A stretch of 64,000 nt of DNA from Eubacterium plexicaudatum ASF492 (GCF_000364225.2 NZ_AQFT02000001.1:1426001-1490000); one strand, 5' to 3'; positions 19,490-29,836 are shown, numbered from the stretch's first letter. The notes: generated from the sequence alone by a model not told the origin. Numbers and translations are program-made.

Positions 19490-21205
19490 CCTGAATCCGT
19501 GAACATCGCCGCGAATATATGAGGCACGTTGTTTTGTCATCGTTGATAGTTCCGTTTTAGCATTGTACCTTGAAAATCATATATATTAGAGGTCGGCAAA
19601 CAGACCACAGTGCATATGCCTGTGCTGTATCAGCTTATTCAGTTATTGACTATTAAGACACGGAAGCGAAACTGTCGTAAATCCGCTTGAATGTGAACCG
19701 CCATCGGTTGCTTCTGCCTATGGACAGTACCAGACGTCCTGCATGCTCAGTTAAATGGCCTGCAAACTGCATCAAGTTACTGATGATTGTGCGTATCCTG
19801 CGTCGGCGGACTTTCTTCCGTCCCGGGTCATCACGCTTTTTCAGCGATTCCTGGCCTACAATTCTCAGGATATTATAAGCAATGATTGTAAGTTCAAGCA
19901 CAAGCTTGTTGCTGTCAAATTTTCCCGATGGAAGTCTTTCCACATCCATATCTGTCTTTATCTCGCTGTGGTACTGCTCACTTTCGCCGTGTGCGTGGTA
20001 AAGATCTATAATGTTCTGGTCTGACAAAGGCAGATTTGTCCAATATGTGTCAAGCTCAATATCCGGAACAATGAAATACTGTCCATGCTTATCAATAGTA
20101 CGTTCGGTGATTTCATAGATGGTGCGTATGCCTGCCGTCTTCTCTGTTTTATTAGGAAGCGTGTAGGTTACATCGCGGAATGTCTGCCCGATGTAAACGG
20201 TCTTTCCATCCCTCGGTTTTTGGATATTCGTACAGCAGTCCTTCACAGATGCAAGCCATTCCTCCTTGCTTTCCTGCCGTGGATTACGCTTGATGATGAA
20301 AGACACATTGTTGTACCTGTAACTCTCTTCCATAAAGATGCCAATGTTCTCGGATGCATCATTGCCGGAATCAAGCCGGATGAGTAATGGTTTATCGGTC
20401 AGCTGGCGGCACAGCTCAATTGTCTCGCGCAGGAAATCCGGTGTTTCTTTCTGGCAGTGCTGTTTCCCAACGCGGAGCTGCGTATTGACAAAATAACCTT
20501 CTGTTCCTATATAAGCCATGATTGGTGCATAACCATCAAATCCTTTATAGGTACGGGAAACGCCCTCCTTTTTGGTCTTTGAATTATCAAACGGAGTGAC
20601 GTCAATGTCCACCGGCACATAGCCATTTTCAAGTGCGGCAGGTTCGATCTTCATCTCACGCAGCATGTCGATATTTGCCTGAAAGATATCTCCACGCAGG
20701 GAATCGCCAATCATATCGAAACGCTGGCGGAGGGTTTCTGCGGATGGAATCGCATATGCGATTCCAAGGGCATATTTGTAATAGTCGGGATCATCCATCA
20801 TTTCGCGGACGGCTTCGTACTGCGGTTTGCCCTGACAGAGCATACCAATATAAGTCAGGAGAATGTCACCATTTTTTATCTGCTTTTGCAGATACTCATT
20901 CGATATAGGTGCCCGATTAATCTTTTTGACAAAGTTGCTTTTGCCAAGAATCTGTCCCACAAACACAAGTCCGCTGGGTGTAATTAATCGTTCATCACTG
21001 AACTCTATATGTATGGTTTTCATTGCAGTACCTCCGTATAAATTGATACCTTTATTATACAGGATATGGTACTGCAATGCATTAAAAAATGAAATATTTG
21101 CCATAACCCATTGGGTTAAATACTTGAAATACGCAAATGCTCAGCAAAACAGCATAAGTACTAGCTTTGGATTTGGAAATGCGAGGCTGGGTTCACGGAT
21201 TCAGG
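19490..21205 (-). mobile_element. IS1380-family insertion in the HerA gene
   Basis: Ends CCTGAATCCGTGAAC (19490-19504) and its perfect inverse (21191-21205) bound 1,716 bp. The 5-bp target duplication ATTTG is at 19485-19489 and 21206-21210. Removing the element and one repeat joins LSQTF to GMWNSACYVIADD in frame. Confidence 0.9.
19653..21023 (-). CDS. IS1380-family transposase
   Basis: A 456-aa transposase read from ATG 21023, with GGAGG just upstream; the longer reading from 21104 is not needed. IS1380 landmarks: an N-terminal dimer/DNA-binding part, VPVDIDVTPFDNSKTKKEG for the first Asp, KPLLIRLDSGNDASEN for the second, and HGESEQYHSEIKTDMDVERL for the catalytic Glu. The frame is intact. 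Its promoter presumably lies near the right end of the element. Confidence 0.92.
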   Translation of the reverse strand: MKTIHIEFSDERLITPSGLVFVGQILGKSNFVKKINRAPISNEYLQKQIKNGDILLTYIGMLCQGKPQYEAVREMMDDPDYYKYALGIAYAIPSAETLRQRFDMIGDSLRGDIFQANIDMLREMKIEPAALENGYVPVDIDVTPFDNSKTKKEGVSRTYKGFDGYAPIMAYIGTEGYFVNTQLRVGKQHCQKETPDFLRETIELCRQLTDKPLLIRLDSGNDASENIGIFMEESYRYNNVSFIIKRNPRQESKEEWLASVKDCCTNIQKPRDGKTVYIGQTFRDVTYTLPNKTEKTAGIRTIYEITERTIDKHGQYFIVPDIELDTYWTNLPLSDQNIIDLYHAHGESEQYHSEIKTDMDVERLPSGKFDSNKLVLELTIIAYNILRIVGQESLKKRDDPGRKKVRRRRIRTIISNLMQFAGHLTEHAGRLVLSIGRSNRWRFTFKRIYDSFASVS

Positions 21206-23654
21206 ATTTGGTATGTGGAACAGTGCTTGTTATGTGATCGCTGATGACGTAGCTACTGCCACTATGGGAACTAGTACTCTGGCAGCATTGTTTTCAGGTG
21301 ATTCTCAAGCAGCTCCAAGAGCATATTATAATCAGTGGGATGCAACGAATCCGGCAGAAAGAGAGAGAGTTCTGGAGTATATTCAAAACTTGCAGCATCC
21401 AGTAATTGATGTGACTATGCTGCAGCAGATTACTGATTCAACGTGTAAAACGACAACTACTCCATATCAAACAGAAAAATAACTCCTGCTATGATGATAA
21501 GCGGCAAAGAAATACCGACAATAATGGGACTTCCTAGAAAGTCTGTTCCGGGTATTGTCGTAGATAGCATGGCTGAGTTCGGTCGTAACATTCCTGAAAA
21601 ATGGAAAAAACGTGTCAAAAGACCAATTCTTTTTGGCAATGTTTATCATATGGGACAGGAAGAAAAGACGAAAACGTTCTTAGATTTAGATACGTTCGCT
21701 TCTCATATGTTTATTTGTGGTGCTTCTGGCTCAGGTAAAAGTAATACCACATACAATCTATTGCAGAAATTAATCGATAATAGGATTCCTTTTTTGGTTA
21801 TTGAACCAGCAAAAGGTGAATACAAAATCGAGTTTGCTGATTTGCCGGGAATCAATATTTTTACGGCAGATGAATCACCGTATCGCTTATTGCAGATAAA
21901 CCCTTTCGAGTTTAGTGCTGGAATTCATATAAGAGAGCATCTTGATAATATCGTTCAAGTAGTAAGTGCATGCTGGCCTTTATATGGAGCAATGCCGGGT
22001 TTGTTAAAAAGAGCTTTTGAGCAGGTATATATTGAACATGGCTGGGATTTGGAACATTCTGAAAGAATCGTAAATCGTGGCAGCAAATTCCCTGTTTTTA
22101 ATGACCTTGTAATAGTGCTAGAGCATATTATCAATGAATCACCTTATTCTGCGCAGACAAAGGGTGATTATAAGGGTGCTTTACTAAATCGAGTCTCTTC
22201 TTTATGCAATGGATTTGAGGGTCAAATTTTGGAAGAAGCATTGGTATTCCGGATTCAACACTTTTTAATAAAATACAATTATTGATTTAAGCAGCATTGG
22301 TTTAGATGAAACCCGAGCACTTATTATGGGTATTCTGATTATCAAACTCAAGAATTATCGTAAAACTGCAGCAACAGGACCTAATAGTAATCTTGTGCAT
22401 GTTACAGTTCTGGAAGAAGCTCATAATATCCTAAAACGCTGCTCTCAAGAAACCAGTATAGATTCTGGTAATGTACAGGGGGCTGCTGTTGGCAGTTTAT
22501 GTCGATGCATTGCAGAGATGCGAAGCGCTGGAGAAGGTTTTATGATTATCGATCAGTCACCAGGTGCTGTCGATGAAGCAGCAATTAAAAATACAGCAAT
22601 TAAAATTTGTATGCGTCTCCCTTCCAAAAAAGACTGCGAAGAAATTGGTGCTGCATTGAGCTTGAATGATAATCAAATTCGTGAGCTCAGCAGATTAGAC
22701 ATTGGTGTTGCCGCTATTTTCCATGCTGGCTGGACTGATACTCTTCTTGCAAGAATGGGGGACATTTGGGATAAACGATATCGTCAAGCTACATTGCCTA
22801 TTTTGGATAATGGTACATTTACAAGAGTACAAGGTGCTATTCTTCAGTTAATGTATCAAAATATTCAAGAGGGGTTAGTTTATAGTATTCTTGATGATGT
22901 GCAAGGGTTGTTAGATTTTTTGTGCAAAGGTCCGGGTGCTGTAAAACCAGTTCTTCCTGATTCAAAACAACAGGAATTGTTAGATGAAGTGCAGGTATTC
23001 TTGGAAAATAATGATGAATACATTAAAGGAAAACGATTAAAAGATTTGAGGCGTGTTTTCTTTGATTTCGCTTTTGATTTCATTCGTTTAGATAGTGTGA
23101 TGAAGATTTTTCCATTATCAGGCGTTAATACAAAGATGACTTTAGATCCTTTAAATGCAAAGGAGATTAGAGCAACACTAAAGTGGGAAAAAGAAGTTAG
23201 GAGTGGTGTCTCAAGGTATTTATATATGCCGGAAGAATGTGATCCTGAAAGGGCTTATAAATGGCCGCTGTCACCAGCTGATGCAGAATATTTTTGGCCG
23301 ATTTATGCCGGAATTCTTGACCGCTTTAGTAAAAGATACTCTGAGGATTTCCGTTACTCAAATGCTATAAACTATCTGAATTCTGTTAAACATTTCAGTT
23401 CTTGAAATGGCGAAAGGAAGTGATCATCATGCTAATTCACAATCTGGATGAGGAGATTCTGGAGGACTCAGAGTAAACGGTAAAAAGCGCGTACCGTGCA
23501 TAATAGAAGAAATTTGTATATAATGGCCTTGAGAATAATCTATCTCAAGGCTATTATTAGTTACTATTGAAACTGTGAAAACTTATATCACTTTTCACAG
23601 TCCATGTACATAGCTTTGAAAACTCATACCAGTTTTGAAAGTGAGGTGTAGTTA

Positions 23655-23999
23655 GTGTCAGATTTAAAACACGATGTAATCGCAGAGCGCTGGGCCGTGC
23701 TCATAAAGGAACGCATGGAAAGCGGCATGACCGTCAGGGAATGGTGTCATGACAGGAATATCAAAGAGTCCAGGTATTATTACTGGCTGAGAATACTCCG
23801 CAGGAAGGCAGTGGAAAATACAGGACAGCCCCCGCAGGCATCGCCTTTTGTTGAAATTTCGGCAGACATCTGTCAAGAGCAGCTCCCTGCACCAGCCGCA
23901 GCGGTTATCAGAAAAGGAAATATTACCATAGAAGTAACCGAATCTGCTTCGGCAGGTTTTATCCAAAAAGTTATGGAGGCGCTGGCCAATGCTTGGTAA
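23655..23999 (+). CDS. tnpA: IS66 accessory protein TnpA
   Basis: A 114-aa basic protein with a helix-turn-helix-like N-terminus (MTVREWCHDRNIKESRYYYW), typical of IS66 orf1. It starts with GTG and overlaps tnpB by 11 bases, suggesting translational coupling. It is needed together with TnpB for IS66 transposition and is thought to bind DNA. Confidence 0.88.
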   Translation: MSDLKHDVIAERWAVLIKERMESGMTVREWCHDRNIKESRYYYWLRILRRKAVENTGQPPQASPFVEISADICQEQLPAPAAAVIRKGNITIEVTESASAGFIQKVMEALANAW

Positions 24000-24348
24000 T
24001 GTAAAACGATACAGCCGGATTTACCTGGCGTACGGCTACACGGATCTCCGTTTTGGAATCGACGGCCTGGCCAGAGTTGTACAGGATCATTTTTCGCCGG
24101 ACCCGTTTCAAAAAGGCTGCCTTTTTCTGTTCTGCGGCAGGCGGACAGACCGCATCAAAGGACTTTTATGGGAAGGCGACGGCTTTGTGCTTGTTTATAA
24201 AAGACTCGAAGCGGGGCGCTTTCAGTGGCCAAGAACAGCGTCAGAAGCCCGTGAGATCACACCGGAACAGTTCACATGGCTGATGCAGGGGCTTGCCGTC
24301 GAGCAGAAAAGAAGGATCCAGGAAGTCACACCGGAAAGGACCTGCTGA
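23989..24348 (+). CDS. tnpB: IS66 accessory protein TnpB
   Basis: A 119-aa IS66 orf2 product with the family signature YLAYGYTDLRFGIDGLARVV and LFLFCGRRTDRIKGLLWEGD. The biochemical role is unknown, but it is required for transposition. It overlaps tnpA and is separated by about 270 bases from tnpC. Confidence 0.92.
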   Translation: MLGNVKRYSRIYLAYGYTDLRFGIDGLARVVQDHFSPDPFQKGCLFLFCGRRTDRIKGLLWEGDGFVLVYKRLEAGRFQWPRTASEAREITPEQFTWLMQGLAVEQKRRIQEVTPERTC

Positions 24349-24616
24349 CAGGCATGATGACAGGTTTTGTGCAAAACATAGAAATTTCCTGCCCCTTTTC
24401 CGGTGTCGCTTTCCCGTTTCTGTACAGGGAAGAAAGCTGTACAGAAACGTCCTGTGCAGCTTTCAGAAACAGCTTTGCGCTTTTTTCTAATTAAATCCAA
24501 AAAATAATCCGATATCTTTGAAAGCGCCTTTTGTGACGGTATAGTCTGTCGTCATTTTGACGAAGCCGGTCAAAAATTTTTCAGCAGGAATATCCTGTTT
24601 CTGCTATAATTGTGAT

Positions 24617-26230
24617 ATGGAAAAGATGATCTATACAGCAGATGAACTGAATAATGCCGACAGGGATGAACTCATCGGGATCATACTCTCGCTGCAGAAA
24701 AATATTGCCCGGATGACTCAAAACCAGGAACTGATCCTAGAACAGATAGCCATTCTGCGCGGACAGCGTTTCGGACGGCATTCTGAAAAAATGAATGTGA
24801 TTGACGGGCAGATGAGCCTGTTTTTTAACGAACCGGAAGCCACAGCCAGCGAACCGGGCACACAGGCAGAAGAACCGGATTTTGAGGAAGTTGTCATCCG
24901 CAGGAAAAAGAAGCAGAAAGGGAAACGTGAAGACGACTTAAAAGGAATGCCTGTAACGGTTATAAAACATGAAATGTCAGAAGAAGAACTAAAAGAAGCA
25001 TTTCCGGATGGAAAATATAAGCGTCTTCCAGATGAAGTATATAAAAGGCTGGAATTCCATCCGGCTTCTTTTGAAGTAAAAGAACACCATGTAGCGGTTT
25101 ATGCCGGTATGGATGATGAAACCGTTGTAAAGGCACAGCGTCCAAAGGATCTGCTGCGGGGAAGCATTGTCACTCCATCCCTGGAAGCTGCCATCATCAA
25201 TGGAAAATATGTCAACTCCCTTCCGCTTTACCGTATGGAGCAGGAGTTCAAGCGCAACGATGTGAACCTGAACCGCCAGAACATGGCGAACTGGACGATC
25301 GAGTGTGCTGACCGCTATCTTGCAGTTCTGTATGACTATCTGCATAAGCTTCTATACCAGTATCATGTGCTGCAGGCAGACGAAACCACTGTCGAAGTTT
25401 CAAAAGACGGGAGAGCTGCCGGCTCAAAGAGTTATATGTGGATTTACCGCACCGGGAAATCTTATGAGGAAGCCATCGTCCTGTATGAATACCAGAAAGA
25501 CAGGAAGGAGGATCATCCAGAGGAGTTTCTGAAAGATTTTCAGGGAGTATGTGTTACAGACGGTTACCAGGCATACCATTCCCTGGAAGAAAAAACCCCC
25601 GGCCTGACGATTGCTGGCTGCTGGGCACATGCGAGGCGTAAATATGCAGATGCGCAGAAAGCTATAAAGGATGAAAAAGAGCGTAAAGGTACGCTTGCCT
25701 ATGATGCCCTAAAGCAGATCGGGGCGATCTATAAACTGGACAATGATCTGGCAGAGCTTACACCAGCACAACGGCAGCACAGGAGGCAGCTGGAACTAAA
25801 ACCCCTGGTTGACGCTTATTTTGTGTGGGTAAAAAAACACCAGAGTGAAGTCCTGCCAAAATCCCAGACAGGAAAAGCCTTTGCCTATTCCGTGAATCAG
25901 GAAAGATATCTGCGCGTATTTCTGGAAGACGGTGAAGTCCCTCTGGACAACAATGCAACAGAATCTACACTGCGTGGTTTTTGTATCGGAAGGCACAACT
26001 GGAAGCTGATCGACACCATCCGCGGAGCCAGATCCAGCGCGATTATCTACAGCATTACCGAAACTGCTAAGGCAAACGATCTGAAAGTCTATGAATACGT
26101 GGAGTATCTCCTGACTGAAATACCGAAACACGAAGACGACACAAACCGAGATTTTCTGGAAGACCTGCTCCCATGGTCTCCAAACCTGCCAGAGCAGTGT
26201 CGGAAATCCAATAAATATGAAGTGAAATAA
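24617..26230 (+). CDS. tnpC: IS66 transposase TnpC
   Basis: A 537-aa DDE transposase. Order: N-terminal coiled coil (LQKNIARMTQNQELILEQIA), a linker, then the catalytic core with QADETTVEVSKDG (first Asp), CVTDGYQAYHSL (second Asp) and LDNNATESTLRGFCIGRHNW (Glu), as in IS66. The start at 24617 is used; TATAAT at 24605-24610 lies only 7 bases before it, so a leaderless transcript is possible. The frame is intact. Confidence 0.93.
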   Translation: MEKMIYTADELNNADRDELIGIILSLQKNIARMTQNQELILEQIAILRGQRFGRHSEKMNVIDGQMSLFFNEPEATASEPGTQAEEPDFEEVVIRRKKKQKGKREDDLKGMPVTVIKHEMSEEELKEAFPDGKYKRLPDEVYKRLEFHPASFEVKEHHVAVYAGMDDETVVKAQRPKDLLRGSIVTPSLEAAIINGKYVNSLPLYRMEQEFKRNDVNLNRQNMANWTIECADRYLAVLYDYLHKLLYQYHVLQADETTVEVSKDGRAAGSKSYMWIYRTGKSYEEAIVLYEYQKDRKEDHPEEFLKDFQGVCVTDGYQAYHSLEEKTPGLTIAGCWAHARRKYADAQKAIKDEKERKGTLAYDALKQIGAIYKLDNDLAELTPAQRQHRRQLELKPLVDAYFVWVKKHQSEVLPKSQTGKAFAYSVNQERYLRVFLEDGEVPLDNNATESTLRGFCIGRHNWKLIDTIRGARSSAIIYSITETAKANDLKVYEYVEYLLTEIPKHEDDTNRDFLEDLLPWSPNLPEQCRKSNKYEVK

Positions 26231-26278
26231 AAACTGGAGCAAATCTGTTACTATCATACAGGTTTGCTCCAGTTTTGT
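26230..26278 (+). terminator. Terminator of IS66 tnpC
   Basis: AAACTGGAGCAAA and TTTGCTCCAGTTT pair, with CTGT/ACAG inside, directly after the tnpC stop, and end in TTTTG. Confidence 0.8.
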
Positions 26279-26821
26279 ATAGGTACTCGCGTTTTACCGT
26301 TTACGACTCAGAAGAAGTGTTAGAGTCAGATTCAGAGAGAAAACAACTGCAAAAAGAACACTTTGCATCGACATATACACTCCGTCCCAACGATAACTAT
26401 GAAGTGAATGGATATAGCTATGAAACAGATAAATTTGGCAGAATAAAAAGATGCGAAGGATCATTAAGACTGGAAGACGGCAAAAGGAATCCGGATCATC
26501 AAGTACATGCCGGAGGGGAATATCGGCTATCTACTGATGAAGGCGGCCATTTGATCGCACGACGTTTTGGCGGCTCAGAGAAAGTCGATAATCTTGTTCC
26601 GATGGAATATCACGTAAACCATTATGAGTATAAAGAGCTTGAGAATGATTGGGCGTCTGAACTAGAAAAAGGAAACTCTGTTGATGTGAAGATACAGTGT
26701 AGATACTCAGGAGAATCAACTAGGCCAACAGATTTCATAGTAAAATATCAAGTGACTGATCCAAATGGCTTTACAAGAAATGAAACACGAAGAATACATA
26801 ATCAGGAAGGAGGGAAATGAC

Positions 26822-27235
26822 ATGTCAGATATTAGAGAAGATAAAAACACTTTGAATGGGATGTTTCAAGAATTGAGCAATGTTATTGTACCTTCATTAC
26901 CAGCTGAATGGATAAAGATAGTCGCTGGTTATTTCATTGAAACGGAATCAAAAGTATCTCATTTTCAGTTGTTTGTTTTGAATGAAAATGACGATGATTA
27001 CCTGGATTTGGTTAAAGAATCTTGGGAATCAGATAAATATGACAATGCTATTGTCGATGCAGAGGATGTTTGCAAGAAAATACATGAGATCTGCTGTAAA
27101 GTTGGAGATGATTGGTCAATGATGACTTTTGTGGTAGAATGCGATGGGGCTTACAATGTTGATTATTCATATGAACCTATTAAGTCATATGACGCGCGTT
27201 ATTTATTAGATTGGCAAAGCTCCTACTTGGCATAA
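26822..27235 (+). CDS. YezG-like immunity protein
   Basis: A 137-aa acidic cytoplasmic protein starting 2 bases after the nuclease stop, with AGGAGGG upstream. Its organisation resembles the YezG/DUF600 immunity family: an amphipathic N-terminal helix (MFQELSNVIVPSLPAEWIKI) and beta-strands with acidic loops, then WSMMTFVVECDGAYNVDYSY and a C-terminal WQSSYL. YezG-type proteins block the DNase domains of YeeF-type LXG toxins, which fits the neighbour. The family call rests on texture and context, not on a search. It is the only gene of this operon with neither an IS nor a frameshift. Confidence 0.65.
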   Translation: MSDIREDKNTLNGMFQELSNVIVPSLPAEWIKIVAGYFIETESKVSHFQLFVLNENDDDYLDLVKESWESDKYDNAIVDAEDVCKKIHEICCKVGDDWSMMTFVVECDGAYNVDYSYEPIKSYDARYLLDWQSSYLA

Positions 27236-27256
27236 TAAAGGAGGTTCTATGGGAAT

Positions 27257-28726
27257 ACACGACTTTACAAGTTTTTGGCAAATAAAATAACGCACAGGGC
27301 ACTTTCTAATGTATAATAAGTTTGCACACTAAAAAATACGAAAGAGAGTGACCTTGTACGTTAGACTTATTATACAACAAAAACAATTTAATTGGTAGAC
27401 TGTATCACTATTTTATATTTATTTTAAAACCTGTTCCATGCCTACGATTGAAACCCTGTTCCTGCTGGTATTATCCATACTGGCTATGGAGTCAGCAGAT
27501 TCTATCCGTTCTTTATACAGGCATTTTTTAGCAGGGATTACGGAGAAATCCCTCAATGCATTCTACTATGTATGTTCCTATGCAAAAGCTGATTATTCCA
27601 AATTTATGAATACCACTGCTGGCATAGCGCTGAAACTTATACCGGAAAAACTCCGGCTGCAGCCTGTTTTTCTTTGCATTGATGATACGATGGTCTCTAA
27701 ATTCGGCAAAAAATTTGAGGATGTCTCAAAACTCTTTGACCATGCCGCACATAATGGCTCAAACTATCTGAACGGGCATTGTTTTGTAAGCGTAATGCTC
27801 TGCGTGCCAGTTTGGAACAAAAGCAAAATTCACTATCTTTCCGTACCGCTTGGATACCGTATGTGGCAGAAAAAGGAATCCAAACTGGAACTGGCTGCAT
27901 CGATGATCCGCCAGGTAATGCCGCAATTCAGAGACAGAAAAAATGTCATCATCCTGTGTGACAGCTGGTATGTAAAAAAGAACCTCGTTTCTATTGTGGA
28001 CGAATATGAAAACCTTGACCTTATAGGGAATGCAAGGTCTGACTCTGCCATTTATGACCTGCCGCCGCAGCGGACCGGAAAAAGAGGACGGCCTGCACTG
28101 CACGGAAAAAAACTTTCCATTCATGATGACTTTATATTGTCCACTGAAAAAATTGGAGATTACTATATTGCTGCACGCAGCGTCCTTACAAATATTTTTG
28201 GCAGCAGAAAGGTTATGGCATATGTGACGTCGCCGGAAAAAGAATCTACCAGCAGACGTCTGTTTTTTAGCACCATTTTTCCAGAACAGCTGGAGATATT
28301 CTGTGCATGGCAGGAGAAGCCACCGCTGAACCAGACAGGCAGTGATCGTATGCAGTTTCTGCCATTGCTTCTATATGTATTCCGATGGAACATAGAAGTT
28401 AGTTATTACGAACAGAAAACATTCTGGTCACTGTGCAGCTACATGGTGCGCAGCCGTAAAGGTATAGAAATGCTGGTCAATCTGATCAACATTACATATT
28501 GCGCAATGAAGCTTCTGCCATATCAGGACGAAGCATTTTCAAAATACCAGACGGAAAGTGTGCAGGAATTCAGATTTGCCCTCAGCGGACAAATTCGCCA
28601 GCAGGTATTTTATGCCATTTTCGTGAAAAATATCGAAAACAGCATAAAATCCAAAACAATAATGAATGCCTTAAAACAGTTAATTCGGCAGCAAGGGTAT
28701 CATCTATAAAAGTTGTAAAGTCGTGT
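27257..28726 (+). mobile_element. Insertion sequence at codon 3 of the transglutaminase-like gene
   Basis: Terminal inverted repeats ACACGACTTTACAA (27257-27270 and inverted 28713-28726, extending to 19 bp with one mismatch) bound 1,470 bp. The 6-bp duplication GGGAAT occurs at 27251-27256 and 28727-28732. Removal restores ATG GGA ATA TTA GGT. Confidence 0.88.
27438..28709 (+). CDS. DDE-superfamily transposase
   Basis: A 423-aa intact transposase filling most of its element. Motifs: FLCIDDTMVSKFGKKFED for the first Asp, VIILCDSWYVKKNLV for the second, and YVFRWNIEVSYYEQKTFW for the Glu. This arrangement is seen in IS4/IS701-like DDE_5 enzymes; I do not assign a family. The end sequences and 6-bp duplication may help to place it. 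Confidence 0.85.
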   Translation: MPTIETLFLLVLSILAMESADSIRSLYRHFLAGITEKSLNAFYYVCSYAKADYSKFMNTTAGIALKLIPEKLRLQPVFLCIDDTMVSKFGKKFEDVSKLFDHAAHNGSNYLNGHCFVSVMLCVPVWNKSKIHYLSVPLGYRMWQKKESKLELAASMIRQVMPQFRDRKNVIILCDSWYVKKNLVSIVDEYENLDLIGNARSDSAIYDLPPQRTGKRGRPALHGKKLSIHDDFILSTEKIGDYYIAARSVLTNIFGSRKVMAYVTSPEKESTSRRLFFSTIFPEQLEIFCAWQEKPPLNQTGSDRMQFLPLLLYVFRWNIEVSYYEQKTFWSLCSYMVRSRKGIEMLVNLINITYCAMKLLPYQDEAFSKYQTESVQEFRFALSGQIRQQVFYAIFVKNIENSIKSKTIMNALKQLIRQQGYHL

Positions 28727-29836
28727 GGGAATATTAGGTTCTCCTGAAAACACACTGATAACAGCAATGAAATCAAAACAACCACAGGTTAGGCTGGAAA
28801 GATGTATTGGCTCATTGGAAAATGTATTTAGAAATGCATTAAAAAAGAACCAAGATTATTAGCATTTCTTTCAGGATATCAATCAAGTTATATGAAAACT
28901 GGTTTGGTTCAGTTTTCATATAATTATGATGTCATTATTGAGTATCAGGAAAATTGCCCTGAGTCTATAGATGATATTATTGTCGATAATGGAGACTGGG
29001 ATGCATCCTCAATTTTAGATAAAGGATATCCTAAAGAGGCAATACTTGTTACATCTGATCCTAATGTGATTGCCTCAAAGCTGACTGATCAACTAGAAAA
29101 AATGCTGAGTTGTTATGAAGGCATTAACGGATGGAATACTCAAAGTTTTTCGTTTGAGAAATTATCAGATCAGACAGTATGCTGTATAAAATACAATTAT
29201 GTAGTTCTACTTCATGAATTGCGTCAATATCAAGGCAAATCTATATTAGCAGCAAAAAATATTTGGAAAAAATATTGGGAAGAGCCAAAGTACCTGCTTT
29301 TGTAAAGCCCTTTCTTGCTTTTAGTTACCTCACACAAGAGTGCTGTTACGATCAAAGGGCATTTGATGAAGTTGAAAGTAATCCACATAATGTTCCATCA
29401 GATCCTATTCCTCACTTAGCATATGGTCCCCTGGTAGAATCAAGAGGTATATGCAGTGGTTTAGCCTGGGCGTTTAAGACTCTTATGGACGAGGCAAATA
29501 TTGAATGTATTTGTGTTGCTGGATTTTTGAAAGAAGATCTGAAAAACGGCCACATATGGAATCTTGTGAAAATTGATGGTCAGTATTATCACGTCGATCC
29601 AACATGGGGGATAAAAAATGATGGAGTTTTCATAAGTGGATTGATGCAACCAGACAGCATGATGAAAAGTTCACATATATGGGAATATCAGAAATATCCC
29701 CAGGCAAGAGGAATGCGTTTTGATTATGATTACATTGAAGACTTCTTGGTTGAAAATGGAAATGAATATATCGATGAAGGGGCAAACGAAAAATATTTCT
29801 TTCCTGATGAGATAGTAGATTAGAGAAGGGTGATAT

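Larger units (their letters stand above)
18562..23405 (+). pseudogene. HerA/DUF87-type ATPase with Ser-rich segment, split by an IS1380 element
   Basis: Joining 18562-19489 to 21211-23405 and adding one base at three sites (A5 at 21475-21479; about 22237; A4 at 22270-22273) gives about 1041 aa. A mixed N-terminal domain is followed by an unusual Ser/Gly/Asn-rich stretch at about residues 185-285, then a HerA/VirB4-like ATPase: Walker A ICGASGSGKSN, Walker B VTVLEEAHNIL, sensor-like MIIDQSPGAVDEA. A C-terminal helical region ends HFSS. HerA-type ATPases are hexameric motors that pump DNA or protein, or pair with nucleases. It is first of a four-gene operon; the nuclease gene starts 24 bases after its stop. 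The start is weak (an AUG without a clear ribosome site), so the 5' end may have been lost to the upstream IS. Confidence 0.8.
23473..26304 (+). mobile_element. IS66-family insertion in the nuclease gene
   Basis: Inverted ends of about 23 bp (GTAAACGGTAAAA at 23473 onward; inverse ending 26304) match at all but two positions. The 8-bp duplication GACTCAGA lies at 23465-23472 and 26305-26312, as usual for IS66. It carries tnpA, tnpB and tnpC. The leader 23496-23654 holds several hairpins (23525-23533/23543-23551 and 23572-23581/23592-23601). Confidence 0.93.
23429..26820 (+). pseudogene. DNA/RNA non-specific endonuclease (toxin), split by IS66
   Basis: Exon-like halves 23429-23472 and 26313-26820 join exactly at the IS66 target duplication to give about 183 aa (MLIHNLDEEILEDSEEVLES and onward), with AGGAAG before ATG 23429. 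The C-terminal domain is of the Endonuclease_NS_2 type found at the ends of LXG/YeeF polymorphic toxins: GGHLIARRFGGS with the catalytic His, NLVPMEYHVNHYEYKELENDW with the metal-binding Asn and the helix. No LXG, WXG or signal region is present, so it is a stand-alone nuclease or a detached toxin tip. An immunity-like gene starts 2 bases after its stop, and a HerA ATPase gene precedes it. Confidence 0.8.
27249..29823 (+). pseudogene. Transglutaminase-like protein, split by an IS and frameshifted
   Basis: AAAGGAGG (27238-27245) precedes ATG 27249, 13 bases after the immunity gene stop. Joining 27249-27256 to 28733-29823 and adding one A at 28841-28846 and at 29267-29272 gives about 365 aa starting MGILGSPENTLITAMKSKQP. 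The C-terminal domain is transglutaminase-like with the catalytic triad visible: Cys in SRGICSGLAWAFKTLMD, His in NGHIWNLVKIDGQYY, Asp in HVDPTWG. Such domains act as cysteine peptidases or crosslinkers. No signal peptide is seen. Position suggests it works with the HerA, nuclease and immunity genes. Confidence 0.75.

Noticed and set aside
23525..23601. CRISPR-like repeats before IS66 tnpA
   Set aside because: The repeats are hairpins of different sequence, not direct repeats with spacers. No CRISPR array or cas gene was seen in the window.
26313..26820. Full LXG polymorphic toxin gene
   Set aside because: After removing the IS66 the gene starts at 23429 with a ribosome site and has no LXG/WXG N-terminal domain; the upstream gene is a HerA-type ATPase with its own stop.
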